A stretch of 9,877 bases of DNA from Crocinitomicaceae bacterium (GTDB lineage Bacteria; Bacteroidota; Bacteroidia; Flavobacteriales_D; Crocinitomicaceae): contig JAURNA010000232.1 of assembly GCA_030830385.1 (NCBI GenBank), forward strand, positions 1 to 9,877, in the 5' to 3' direction. The position numbers and the translations under genes are program-made. The notes below the pieces were generated by a model, which was given only the letters and a program-made list of their open reading frames with translations, searched no databases and was not told where the DNA came from. Positions 1 to 6,440 of the stretch are shown here, one piece after another (position 1 is the first letter of the stretch; each line of letters starts with the position of its first letter).

Positions 1-375
1 GAAGATTATGCATCCATGCGTTCGAGATATGCACTTCAGGAAAAGGAGTTAAAGCAGAAAATAGCTTCCATGAATGTAGAAAATTCTCAAATGAAGAGGT
101 TTGCTGATTCGTGCTTGAACTTTCTATCCAATCTCCGGGAATCCTTTGTGAAAGCGGATGTTCGATTGAAACAGAAAATGTTGGGTTCGATATTTATGGA
201 AAATCTGGTTTTTGACGGGGAAAATTGTCGAACCCCAAAACTAAATCCGGTGATTGCGCTATTCTCCAATTATAATGCAGACTTCGCAAAAAAAGAAAAG
301 GGACTGAATGATCCATTTTTCATTCAGTCCCCTTCTGCGGAGAGAGAGGGATTCGAACCCTCGGTACCCGGTTAA
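1..375 (+). CDS. C-terminal end of a serine site-specific recombinase (5' truncated by window edge)
   Basis: The frame is open from base 1, so the first ATG (16) is probably internal and the catalytic resolvase domain lies outside the window. What is visible is a charged, coiled-coil-like stretch (about residues 8-45 from that ATG) followed by a segment with LKQKMLGSIF and NCRTPKLNPV. This matches my memory of the C-terminal end of Bacteroidota serine recombinases, whose usual pattern is a K-x-x-L-Q-x-x-I-F-x-x-G block, then RTP-x-x-N. These enzymes integrate, excise or invert DNA through a covalent serine intermediate. The last roughly 25 codons are unusual: they read through the terminator hairpin of the opposite-strand tRNA-Ser and then its T arm, giving a tail ending EREGFEPSVPG. 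The region looks more A/T-rich than the operon to its right, consistent with transfer. The family call rests on the C-terminal pattern only; a tyrosine integrase is less likely because no R-H-R-Y motifs are seen. Confidence 0.68.
   Translation, partial: EDYASMRSRYALQEKELKQKIASMNVENSQMKRFADSCLNFLSNLRESFVKADVRLKQKMLGSIFMENLVFDGENCRTPKLNPVIALFSNYNADFAKKEKGLNDPFFIQSPSAEREGFEPSVPG
300..331 (-). terminator. Rho-independent terminator of tRNA-Ser
   Basis: A perfect 12-bp inverted repeat (300-311 with 320-331, arms gggactgaatga / tcattcagtccc) encloses an 8-nt loop. Read on the minus strand, it is followed at once by a T-rich run (complement of 286-299). It starts a few bases past the tRNA 3' end, so it should end the tRNA transcript. 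No other convincing terminator was seen downstream of galE, so it may also end the galE-ansA operon. It lies inside the open frame of the opposing recombinase. Confidence 0.85.
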
Positions 376-425
376 GGTACACACGCTTTCCAGGCGTGCC
401 ATTTCAGCCACTCATGCACCTCTCC
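338..425 (-). tRNA. tRNA-Ser, anticodon GGA
   Basis: Read on the minus strand, this 88-nt gene begins GGAGAGG (425-419), which pairs with the 3' strand at 345-339 (last pair G-U); base 338 gives the discriminator G typical of tRNA-Ser. The anticodon stem is flanked by CACGC/GCGTG around a loop carrying CTGGAAA, so the anticodon is GGA (reads UCC/UCU). A long class II variable arm (GTACC...GGTAC) and a T arm with GGTTCGAATCC complete the fold. CCA is not encoded. The 3' end faces the recombinase gene, the orientation usual for integration into a tRNA. Confidence 0.95.
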
Positions 426-454
426 GTGACTGTTCCACGCGAATTGCGAGGGAG

Positions 455-481
455 CAAAGTTATCAAAAAATTCAGGATCAA
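455..481 (-). promoter_or_regulatory. Candidate promoter for tRNA-Ser
   Basis: The minus strand carries TAACTTTG (462-455), an exact match to the Bacteroidota -7 consensus TAnnTTTG. A TTG lies at 481-479, 16 nt upstream, slightly closer than usual. The predicted start of transcription falls about 20 nt before the mature tRNA 5' end. The TTG overlaps the ansA stop codon. Confidence 0.55.
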
Positions 482-1497
482 TCCGTCAACTCACCACGTA
501 AATTCTCACGCATCAGAGACCGCACTGCATCGATGGAATAATTTCCCAGCAAATGCATCATTTTGGTCACCGCAGCTTCGGTGGTCATATCAGCGCCACT
601 GATGATTCCCGCTTGTGCAAAAAATTCACTGGTTGCATACTTCCCCTGTTGTACTTTTCCGGAGGCGCACTGGGTAATGTTGAGAATGAGACCACCTTCA
701 GCCGTGAAGTTGGTACACAATTCCTGAAAATATTCGTCGGTTGGAGCATTGCCCGATCCGAATGTTTCCATGACGATTCCATCGACGTGTTCCCGATCAA
801 AGGCTGACGAAAGGATCTGCATGTTCATTCCCGGGAACAACTTAATGAGTGCGATACGGTTGCTGACACCCCGATGAATGGTTAAATTCCCCGCAACTTC
901 CTCTGAATGCCTGTGACTCTTGTAGTCAATATCAACTCCGGCAACAGCCAACGGCGCCAAATTGGGTGAGCGGAACGCTTTAAACAGATTGGCGGAATCC
1001 TTCGTGCTTCGGTTTCCTCTGTACAGGTAATATTCGAAGTAAATGGCTACTTCCTGAATGCGTGGTTTTCCAGACGCGTCTTTATCACAGGCAATCTGCA
1101 AGGCTGTGATGATGTTCTCCTTGCCATCGGTTCGAATCGTCCCAATGGGCAATTGCGATCCCGTTAAGAGGACTGGCTTGCTCAAACCTTCAAGCATAAA
1201 ACTCAGTGCTGAGGCAGTGTACGACATCGTGTCGGAGCCGTGCAAAATCACGAAACCATCGTATTGATCGTAATTCGATTCGATTACATCGGCTATTTGA
1301 ATCCAGTGTTCAGAGTTGATTTCCGATGAATCGACCGGTTTGGCAAAACAATGCGTGTCGATCTCAATATTCAGCCGTTTGAGTTCCGGAACATGTTTAT
1401 CGATTACATCAAAATCGACGCTTGTTAACGATCCCGTTTCGACATCGGTAATCATTCCGATTGTTCCACCCGTATATATGATCAATACCTTCGGCAC
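478..1497 (-). CDS. ansA: Type I (cytoplasmic) L-asparaginase
   Basis: This enzyme hydrolyses L-asparagine to aspartate and ammonia. The 339-aa product matches the usual length of about 340 aa for AnsA, and the lack of a signal peptide fits the cytoplasmic type. It has the nucleophile motif TGGTIG (Thr12), the second motif HGSDTM (Ser88-Asp89), LTGSQLPIGTIRTDG (about 111-125) and YRGNRSTK with the catalytic lysine (Lys166). The second motif carries Ser where the classic E. coli enzyme has Thr (HGTDTM), a conservative change. The start is GTG at 1497, one base after the tatD stop, which suggests translational coupling; MPKVLIIYTGGTIG aligns with the family N-terminus. It is the last protein gene of the galE operon. 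Asparaginase versus a related amidase cannot be settled from sequence, but the family is clear. Confidence 0.94.
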   Translation of the reverse strand: MPKVLIIYTGGTIGMITDVETGSLTSVDFDVIDKHVPELKRLNIEIDTHCFAKPVDSSEINSEHWIQIADVIESNYDQYDGFVILHGSDTMSYTASALSFMLEGLSKPVLLTGSQLPIGTIRTDGKENIITALQIACDKDASGKPRIQEVAIYFEYYLYRGNRSTKDSANLFKAFRSPNLAPLAVAGVDIDYKSHRHSEEVAGNLTIHRGVSNRIALIKLFPGMNMQILSSAFDREHVDGIVMETFGSGNAPTDEYFQELCTNFTAEGGLILNITQCASGKVQQGKYATSEFFAQAGIISGADMTTEAAVTKMMHLLGNYSIDAVRSLMRENLRGELTD

Positions 1498-1498
1498 C

Positions 1499-2269
1499 CT
1501 AGCTCCATTTAAACAATTCCTTTGCGTTCTTTGTTGTTACATCCTCAACGGTTTGCAGTGAACAATTGTACACCTCCGTCAGTTTTTCGGCAATGTGAAG
1601 CAAATACGAACTCTCATTTCTCTTGCCTCGAAAAGGAACCGGCGACAAATACGGTGAATCCGTTTCCAGAATCAAGGATTCCATCGGGAACTCACTCAAC
1701 ACTTCATTCAATGCTGCTTTTTTGTAGGTTATGACCCCTCCTATTCCCAATTTAAACCCACCGTAATCCAGTGCTTTTCGTCCCTGATCGGCGGTCCCGG
1801 TAAAGCAGTGAAATACACCGGTTAAACGATCGTCGTTTTCCTCGTCCAGAATCGCAAATATCTCATCAAACGCCTCGCGCGCGTGAATGGCGATGGGTAG
1901 CCCCAACTCTTTGGCCCACTGCACTTGCTTTCGAAATACAATTCGTTGTTGTTCCACGTAGGTTTTGTCCCAATACAAATCCATACCGATCTCCCCGACG
2001 GCCACGTAGTTGCCTTCGAAGAGTTGTGTTCGAACGATTTCCAGGTTCTTTTCCCAATGCTCATCGACGGATCCGGGGTGCAATCCCATCATAGGGAAAC
2101 AGTGGTTTGGAAACATCTTGACCAATTCGTGCATGGATTCGATGCTATCTACATCAATATTTGGCAGGAGCATAATCTCAACACCGGCATCAATGGCACG
2201 TTGTACCACTTCCTTTCGGTCATCGTCAAACTGCATTGTAAAGAGATGGGTGTGTGTATCGACGAACAT
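1499..2269 (-). CDS. tatD: TatD-family metal-dependent hydrolase (putative DNase)
   Basis: This is a TIM-barrel amidohydrolase-like metalloenzyme; family members have 3'-5' exonuclease or deoxyribonuclease activity and act in the cytoplasm. The 256-aa product has the expected metal ligands: DTHTHL (His6, His8), GLHPG (His64), GEIGMD (Glu93), IHAR (His129), HCFTG (His154) and ETDSPYL (Asp204). The frame is open upstream to 2374, but I chose ATG 2269 because MFVDTHTHL is the normal family N-terminus and this ATG comes 2 nt after the stop of the preceding gene. It ends one base before the GTG start of ansA. Its exact substrate is not evident, and several TatD paralogues exist in bacteria, so the symbol denotes the family rather than proven orthology. 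Confidence 0.92.
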   Translation of the reverse strand: MFVDTHTHLFTMQFDDDRKEVVQRAIDAGVEIMLLPNIDVDSIESMHELVKMFPNHCFPMMGLHPGSVDEHWEKNLEIVRTQLFEGNYVAVGEIGMDLYWDKTYVEQQRIVFRKQVQWAKELGLPIAIHAREAFDEIFAILDEENDDRLTGVFHCFTGTADQGRKALDYGGFKLGIGGVITYKKAALNEVLSEFPMESLILETDSPYLSPVPFRGKRNESSYLLHIAEKLTEVYNCSLQTVEDVTTKNAKELFKWS

Positions 2270-2271
2270 GC

Positions 2272-3012
2272 CTAGTAGAGTGATATGCTCAATCCCATCT
2301 GAAGCAGGTGCAATCTGGAACTTTGCTGATGGGTGAATATTCGATTGAAAGAATAGCTTCCGTACAGGGCCCAATTTCTCAGTCCAATGCGGACATGAGA
2401 GGAATAAATCAACGTGGAATAATCCGGGAAGCCAATGTTCTTATTGACCGATCTTCCGTTTGACGTTTCCGTGACATAACGAGAAAAGAGATTCGCCTGA
2501 TAACCTACTCTTCCTCCGATGTGAAACTTGAAGTGGCGCCAGCTTTCCTTTCGAAAGCGAAGTTCGACAGGCACGCTGAAGGCATTTCCACCGAGTGATC
2601 CACTTGTAAAGGTGGACGTGTTCGCGGCTTTCCAGGTTGTTGAACCCGTAGAGTCGTTGATGGCAAGGATTCCGTTGTGACGAATGAATGTGAGGTGATG
2701 TGCAACGCCAATTCCCAACGCTACCGTATTGCCTTTTGTGAGTGGAATGTCAAACATCAAGTTCGTGTTGAGTCCCATGGACGCCCAGTGGTTGTTGAAT
2801 GGACCTTCCTCTCCGACCCAATCGTTGTAGGTAACGTCAAAAATAAGGCGATCGTACTTTCGAGGTTTTTCTACCAATGCGGGACGCAATCCGGTGAAGT
2901 ACCACATGGCCCCGGGGCGAAAACGCGATTGAATCGGTCCTTTACTGTCGTATTGCGCATGGGCTGAAACGACTACCAGCAGCGCAATGAGTACTCCCGT
3001 AAGTCCTCTCAT
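2272..3012 (-). CDS. Secreted outer-membrane beta-barrel-like protein, function unknown
   Basis: The 246-aa product starts with a clear Sec signal peptide: MRG, then a hydrophobic core GVLIALLVVVS, then AHA-Q with predicted cleavage after Ala19. The mature part is rich in alternating aromatic/hydrophobic and polar residues (for example MGLNTNLMFDIPL, VPVELRFRK, FKFHIGGRVGYQANLF, HVRIGLRNWALYGSYSF) and ends with a strand-like LLQMGLSISLY. This suggests a small outer-membrane beta-barrel of the PorT/OMP-like type common in Bacteroidota. ATG 3012 was chosen over one at 3039 because it gives an ATGA overlap with the galE stop and places the signal peptide at the N-terminus. Its place between galE and tatD shows co-expression but gives no clear role. 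A periplasmic beta-sheet protein is the alternative. Confidence 0.8.
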   Translation of the reverse strand: MRGLTGVLIALLVVVSAHAQYDSKGPIQSRFRPGAMWYFTGLRPALVEKPRKYDRLIFDVTYNDWVGEEGPFNNHWASMGLNTNLMFDIPLTKGNTVALGIGVAHHLTFIRHNGILAINDSTGSTTWKAANTSTFTSGSLGGNAFSVPVELRFRKESWRHFKFHIGGRVGYQANLFSRYVTETSNGRSVNKNIGFPDYSTLIYSSHVRIGLRNWALYGSYSFNRIFTHQQSSRLHLLQMGLSISLY

Positions 3013-4028
3013 TTTCGTATTCTTTGTTCCCAGTTCCATGCGTCGCGAATGGCATCTTCAATCGTTCGTTTGGCTTGCCATTTTAACAGCTCCGAAGCCT
3101 TGTTTACATCTGCATAAATCTCGGGGACATCTCCTATTCTTCGAGGTCCGAACTTCCAATTCAACTTTGTATCGAACTGCTTTTCGAATGTGTGAATAAT
3201 TTCCAGGACACTTGTGCCTCTTCCCGTTCCGAGATTAACAACCTCGCAGGTCGATTCATGTTGTGATAACAACCAGTTTAGACCCGATACGTGGGCTTCT
3301 GCCACATCGCAAACGTGAATAAAGTCTCGGACACATGTTCCGTCGTTCGTATGGTAATCGTTTCCGAATACGGTCAGTTCTTTGCGCACTCCTGCTCCGG
3401 TTTGGGTGACAACCGGGAACAAATTGCCCGGGGTTCCGATCGGCAATTCACCAATATTTCCCGAAGGATGTGCTCCCACCGGATTGAAATAGCGAAGTAG
3501 GAGCATTTTCGGTCCGCTTCCGGTTTTTGCCAGATCCTGAAGCATGAGTTCTCCAATGTGCTTCGTACGGCCGTAGGGTGAACTTTGCTCACCAACCGGC
3601 GTCTGTTCATCTACCACGGGAGTATCTTCCGGTTCTCCATAGACCGTACACGATGATGAAAAGACAAAGCTTGGAACATTGTACTCAACGGTTAGCTCCA
3701 GAACGTTCATCAAACCCACCAGGTTGTTGCGGTAGTACTTGAGGGGTTCATTCACGGATTCGTCCACCGCTTTGAATGCCGCAAAATGAATCACCCCTGA
3801 AAAGTCATAGGTTTCAAAGACGTTTTGAAGCGCAATTCGGTCACAAACATCGATGGTATGAATCTCGAACTGATCACCGATCATCTTCTCCAATCCGTCC
3901 AATACGCGACGGTCAGAATTCCTGAGGTCGTCTACAATTACCGGTGTAAAACCGTTATCTACCAACTCAACCACAGTGTGTGAACCAATATATCCGGCTC
4001 CTCCTGTAACCAATACGTACTTTTTCAT
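3009..4028 (-). CDS. galE: UDP-glucose 4-epimerase
   Basis: This enzyme interconverts UDP-glucose and UDP-galactose with bound NAD, feeding galactose use and surface polysaccharide synthesis in the cytoplasm. The 339-aa product is the usual GalE length. It shows the Rossmann motif TGGAGYIGSH (8-17), NAD-contact VDDLRNS (32-38), HFAAFKAVDES (81-91), the serine of SSSCTVYG (124-131), the catalytic pair Tyr152/Lys156 in SPYGRTK, LRYFNPVGAHPSG (178-190) and NDGTCVRDFIHV (about 228-239). This is the extended short-chain dehydrogenase fold, subfamily GalE. It is first in a minus-strand operon, and its stop overlaps the next start (ATGA). A near-leaderless promoter lies just upstream. Activity on UDP-GlcNAc cannot be excluded. 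Confidence 0.96.
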   Translation of the reverse strand: MKKYVLVTGGAGYIGSHTVVELVDNGFTPVIVDDLRNSDRRVLDGLEKMIGDQFEIHTIDVCDRIALQNVFETYDFSGVIHFAAFKAVDESVNEPLKYYRNNLVGLMNVLELTVEYNVPSFVFSSSCTVYGEPEDTPVVDEQTPVGEQSSPYGRTKHIGELMLQDLAKTGSGPKMLLLRYFNPVGAHPSGNIGELPIGTPGNLFPVVTQTGAGVRKELTVFGNDYHTNDGTCVRDFIHVCDVAEAHVSGLNWLLSQHESTCEVVNLGTGRGTSVLEIIHTFEKQFDTKLNWKFGPRRIGDVPEIYADVNKASELLKWQAKRTIEDAIRDAWNWEQRIRK

Positions 4029-4033
4029 TGTTA

Positions 4034-4041
4034 TAAAGGTA
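4034..4041 (-). promoter_or_regulatory. galE: Candidate -7 element for galE (near-leaderless)
   Basis: The minus strand reads TACCTTTA, 7 of 8 positions of TAnnTTTG, ending 5 nt before the galE ATG. This predicts transcription starting at or next to the start codon. No TTG was found at the expected -33 distance. Confidence 0.4.
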
Positions 4042-4053
4042 CGAAATTTGCAC

Positions 4054-4061
4054 TACTTTTA
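4054..4061 (+). promoter_or_regulatory. Candidate -7 element for the small membrane gene (near-leaderless)
   Basis: The plus strand reads TACTTTTA, 7 of 8 positions of TAnnTTTG, ending 4 nt before ATG 4066. It sits inside a short perfect inverted repeat, CACTA-cttt-TAGTG (4051-4064), which might be an operator or chance. It shares a 37-bp divergent region with the galE promoter. Confidence 0.4.
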
Positions 4062-4065
4062 GTGT

Positions 4066-4389
4066 ATGGATGAACGTCGGAAAATTGATCTGAAGCAGCA
4101 CACTTCTCCGAAGGTTTCGAAAGGATATCTGTTGCGTATTCTGATCTATGTGGTTGTGATGGGTTGTATTCTGGCGGCGATGTACTACCTGTATCAGCAA
4201 CCCGGGGCCGTAAGAGACGGTGATTCCATCGAAGAAATCAACGGAGTAACAATCGAAGCGGAATCAAATTTCGTCAAACGCAGGTTCAGCTTTCGAGAGT
4301 TCCGCGTAGAAATTGTAGAGCTCGTCTTGCGAGGAAAAGTTGGGTTGATCATCCCGGTAATACAGGTTGGTCTGATCCTCATCGATTAA
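4066..4389 (+). CDS. Small single-pass membrane protein, unknown function, 3' end overlaps ppk
   Basis: I do not recognise this 107-aa product. It has a short basic, polar N-terminus (MDERRKIDLKQH..., about 1-19), one hydrophobic segment (about 20-43, GYLLRILIYVVVMGCILAAM then YYLY) and an acidic segment (about 46-66, with EEINGVTIEAE). The positive-inside rule suggests N-in with the C-terminal part in the periplasm. No Sec cleavage site is seen, so it is probably a membrane anchor. The last 41 codons lie antisense to the 3' end of ppk; that part (KRRFSFREFRVEIVELVLRG...) looks like a passenger of ppk coding. One base change at residue 65 or 67 (GAA to TAA) would give a compact protein of about 64-66 aa, as expected for such genes. 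The promoter-like box at 4054 and the credible N-terminal half support a real gene. Confidence 0.6.
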   Translation: MDERRKIDLKQHTSPKVSKGYLLRILIYVVVMGCILAAMYYLYQQPGAVRDGDSIEEINGVTIEAESNFVKRRFSFREFRVEIVELVLRGKVGLIIPVIQVGLILID

Positions 4390-6318
4390 GCGTGATTTCA
4401 GGTTTCCACTCCATTGAATTTCAAAAATCCTGCGGATTCTGTCCTTGATGTGCTGTGCATAAATCGGACATCCCACTTCGATTCGTTTATCCAGATTCCG
4501 CTCCATCCAATCGGCACTGGCGATAAAATACCTGGGATCACCACCATTGGCAAAAATCATATACCTCGAATGTTCCAGATAACGTCCTACAATGCTTCGA
4601 GCGGAAATATTTTCGCTCAATCCTTCCACACCCGGAACCAGGCAGCAAATTCCGCGGACAATTAACTGAATTGTGACGCCTGCCTGACTGGCAGCATACA
4701 ATTTTCCGATCATCTCCGAATCGACCAGGCTGTTGATTTTCAATTGGATAAATGCCTCCTTACCGGCTTTTGCATTTTCAATTTCCGTATCAATCATAGT
4801 GCCGATCACATCACGTGTGTTGTAGGGTGAAACGTAGAGGTGATCAAATCGGAAATTGTTACTGAACCCGTCCATGATATTGAAGATCCGTTTGACTTCC
4901 TCTCCTATTTCCGGATGAGCCGTGATGATCCCGATGTCTTCATACACATTCGCCGTTTTTTCGTGGAAATTACCCGTTCCGATGTACGTAATGAGGGAGT
5001 CTTTTTTTCCTTTTCGGCTGATTTGTATCAATTTCGAGTGAACCTTCAATTCTTCAATCCCCAGTGATACTTTGGCGCCCGCCTCACGCAAACGATTGAC
5101 CCAGTACAGGTTGTTCTCCTCATCGAATCTGGCCTGCAATTCAATCACAACGAACACTTCCTTTCCGTTCGCCACGGCATTGATCAGGGCGTTCATGATT
5201 TGCGAGTTGCGCGCCACCCGATATACGTTGATTTTAATCGAGCGTACCTTCGGATCAATCGCAGCCTCACGCAACACGTCTACTACGTAACCAAATCGCT
5301 GATAGGGATAGTGTAAGATGACGTCTTTTTTGAGGATTTGCTTGATCAAACTGGCCTTTCCTTCCAGCACCGGATGCCTTCGGGAACGGCGTTTGGGGTA
5401 TACGAAATCAGAACGACCGAAATCCGGGAAGTTCATGAAATCCTTGAAATTGTGATAACGTCCTCCCGGGATCGTATTTACTCCCATTTCAAGGTGTAAT
5501 TCGCGCAGCAGATAATCGAGCAAATCCTGTGGCATTTCCTCGTCGTATACAAATCGAACGGGCTCTCCCGAACTTCGCTTTTTGATACTTTTTCGGATTT
5601 TTTCCATGAAGGAAACCGATATATCGTCATCCAGATCGAGTTCTGCGTCGCGGGTAAACTTAAACGTGTACGCTTGTGCTTCATCGAAGGTGAAAATGGA
5701 GAAAATATCGTGCAGATGAATGCGGATAATATCATCGAGGAGAATGATGTAATGACCGTTGTCGTCTTTCATTTGATAGAAGCGCGGAAATTCATTCGGA
5801 ATCTCGATCAGTGCCAGCTGTTGCTTTTTCTTACCATCGGCGATCATCTTCACCGCCAGGTACACACCTGAATCCTTCAATCGGGGAAACAGTGTTTCTT
5901 TTCCAAGAATAATCGGAACAATCTCGTGCTTGAGTTTGGTATGGAAGAATTTTCGGAGTTCTTCACGTTGCTCTGCGTGAATGTGCTCTCCTGTGATGTG
6001 ATAGATTCCCTCCTCTTCCAATTCCTTGAGGATCCGATTATAGGCTATCCGAAACTTCTTTTGTTGTTTCATGATCACCCTTCGAATTTCTTCGAGTAAT
6101 TCGGCCGGAGTTCCCTCAAAGCCCGGAACTCGTTTCTTATTGAGCACAATGATCCGGCGAATGTACGCTACCCGAACGCGAAAGAACTCATCCATATTAT
6201 TGGAATAAATCCCCAGAAAGCGCATTCGTTCAATGAGTGGAACGCTTTCATCCAACGCCTCTTGTAAGACGCGTTCATTGAATGACAACCACGAGAGTTC
6301 CCGGTTCTTGAGCTTCAT
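4264..6318 (-). CDS. ppk: Polyphosphate kinase 1
   Basis: PPK1 makes inorganic polyphosphate from ATP reversibly; it is usually a membrane-associated tetramer with roles in stress survival and phosphate storage. The 684-aa product is close to the 688 aa of the E. coli enzyme. The N domain begins MKLKNRELSWLSFNERVL, and SNNMDEFFRVRV (about 39-50) is diagnostic. Predicted Mg/phosphate-binding arginines are Arg367 (NVYRVAR) and Arg397 (LQARFDEENN). The phospho-accepting histidine is His427 in LKVHSKL, followed by YIGTGNFHEKTANVYED (445-461). The second histidine is His583 in YLEHSRYMIF, followed by ASADWMERNLDKR (600-612). No exopolyphosphatase gene is adjacent. Its 3' end overlaps a small plus-strand gene by 126 nt. 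ATG 6318 is chosen for the family-like N-terminus. Confidence 0.97.
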   Translation of the reverse strand: MKLKNRELSWLSFNERVLQEALDESVPLIERMRFLGIYSNNMDEFFRVRVAYIRRIIVLNKKRVPGFEGTPAELLEEIRRVIMKQQKKFRIAYNRILKELEEEGIYHITGEHIHAEQREELRKFFHTKLKHEIVPIILGKETLFPRLKDSGVYLAVKMIADGKKKQQLALIEIPNEFPRFYQMKDDNGHYIILLDDIIRIHLHDIFSIFTFDEAQAYTFKFTRDAELDLDDDISVSFMEKIRKSIKKRSSGEPVRFVYDEEMPQDLLDYLLRELHLEMGVNTIPGGRYHNFKDFMNFPDFGRSDFVYPKRRSRRHPVLEGKASLIKQILKKDVILHYPYQRFGYVVDVLREAAIDPKVRSIKINVYRVARNSQIMNALINAVANGKEVFVVIELQARFDEENNLYWVNRLREAGAKVSLGIEELKVHSKLIQISRKGKKDSLITYIGTGNFHEKTANVYEDIGIITAHPEIGEEVKRIFNIMDGFSNNFRFDHLYVSPYNTRDVIGTMIDTEIENAKAGKEAFIQLKINSLVDSEMIGKLYAASQAGVTIQLIVRGICCLVPGVEGLSENISARSIVGRYLEHSRYMIFANGGDPRYFIASADWMERNLDKRIEVGCPIYAQHIKDRIRRIFEIQWSGNLKSRLIDEDQTNLYYRDDQPNFSSQDELYNFYAELSKAEPAFDEI

Positions 6319-6322
6319 AGTG

Positions 6323-6330
6323 TAAAGTTG
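6323..6330 (-). promoter_or_regulatory. ppk: Weak candidate -7 element for ppk
   Basis: The minus strand reads CAACTTTA, 6 of 8 positions of TAnnTTTG, ending 4 nt before the ppk ATG. On its own the match is poor; it is listed because the spacing equals that of the boxes before 4066 and 7898. Confidence 0.25.
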
Positions 6331-6339
6331 GTGAAAATG

Positions 6340-6362
6340 ACGGAATTCTGAATCAATTCCGT
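6340..6362. repeat. Perfect 8-bp inverted repeat upstream of ppk
   Basis: Arms ACGGAATT (6340-6347) and AATTCCGT (6355-6362) flank a 7-nt spacer. The repeat lies in the 122-bp gap between the lipoprotein stop and the ppk start. On the minus strand it is followed by TCATTTTC, only a weak T run, so it could be a poor terminator for the upstream lipoprotein gene, a regulator site for ppk, or chance. Nothing else was recognised in this gap. Confidence 0.35.
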
Positions 6363-6440
6363 AACAAGTTCATGTTCGCTTACAACGAAGAACCACCTTG
6401 TCTTCCCAACGGGCGGTTGAAGTATTGAGAGGGAGAGGGA

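Noticed and set aside
308..541. Short plus-strand frames over the tRNA (with RERDSNPRYPV)
   Set aside because: This is the familiar false peptide produced by translating the complement of a tRNA T arm; no coding support.
1925..2336. Plus-strand frames of about 110 codons inside tatD
   Set aside because: They are antisense to a gene with all metal-ligand motifs, with no independent start signals.
2270..2374. 35-residue N-terminal extension of TatD
   Set aside because: It overlaps the preceding gene, and the family normally starts at MFVDTHTHL.
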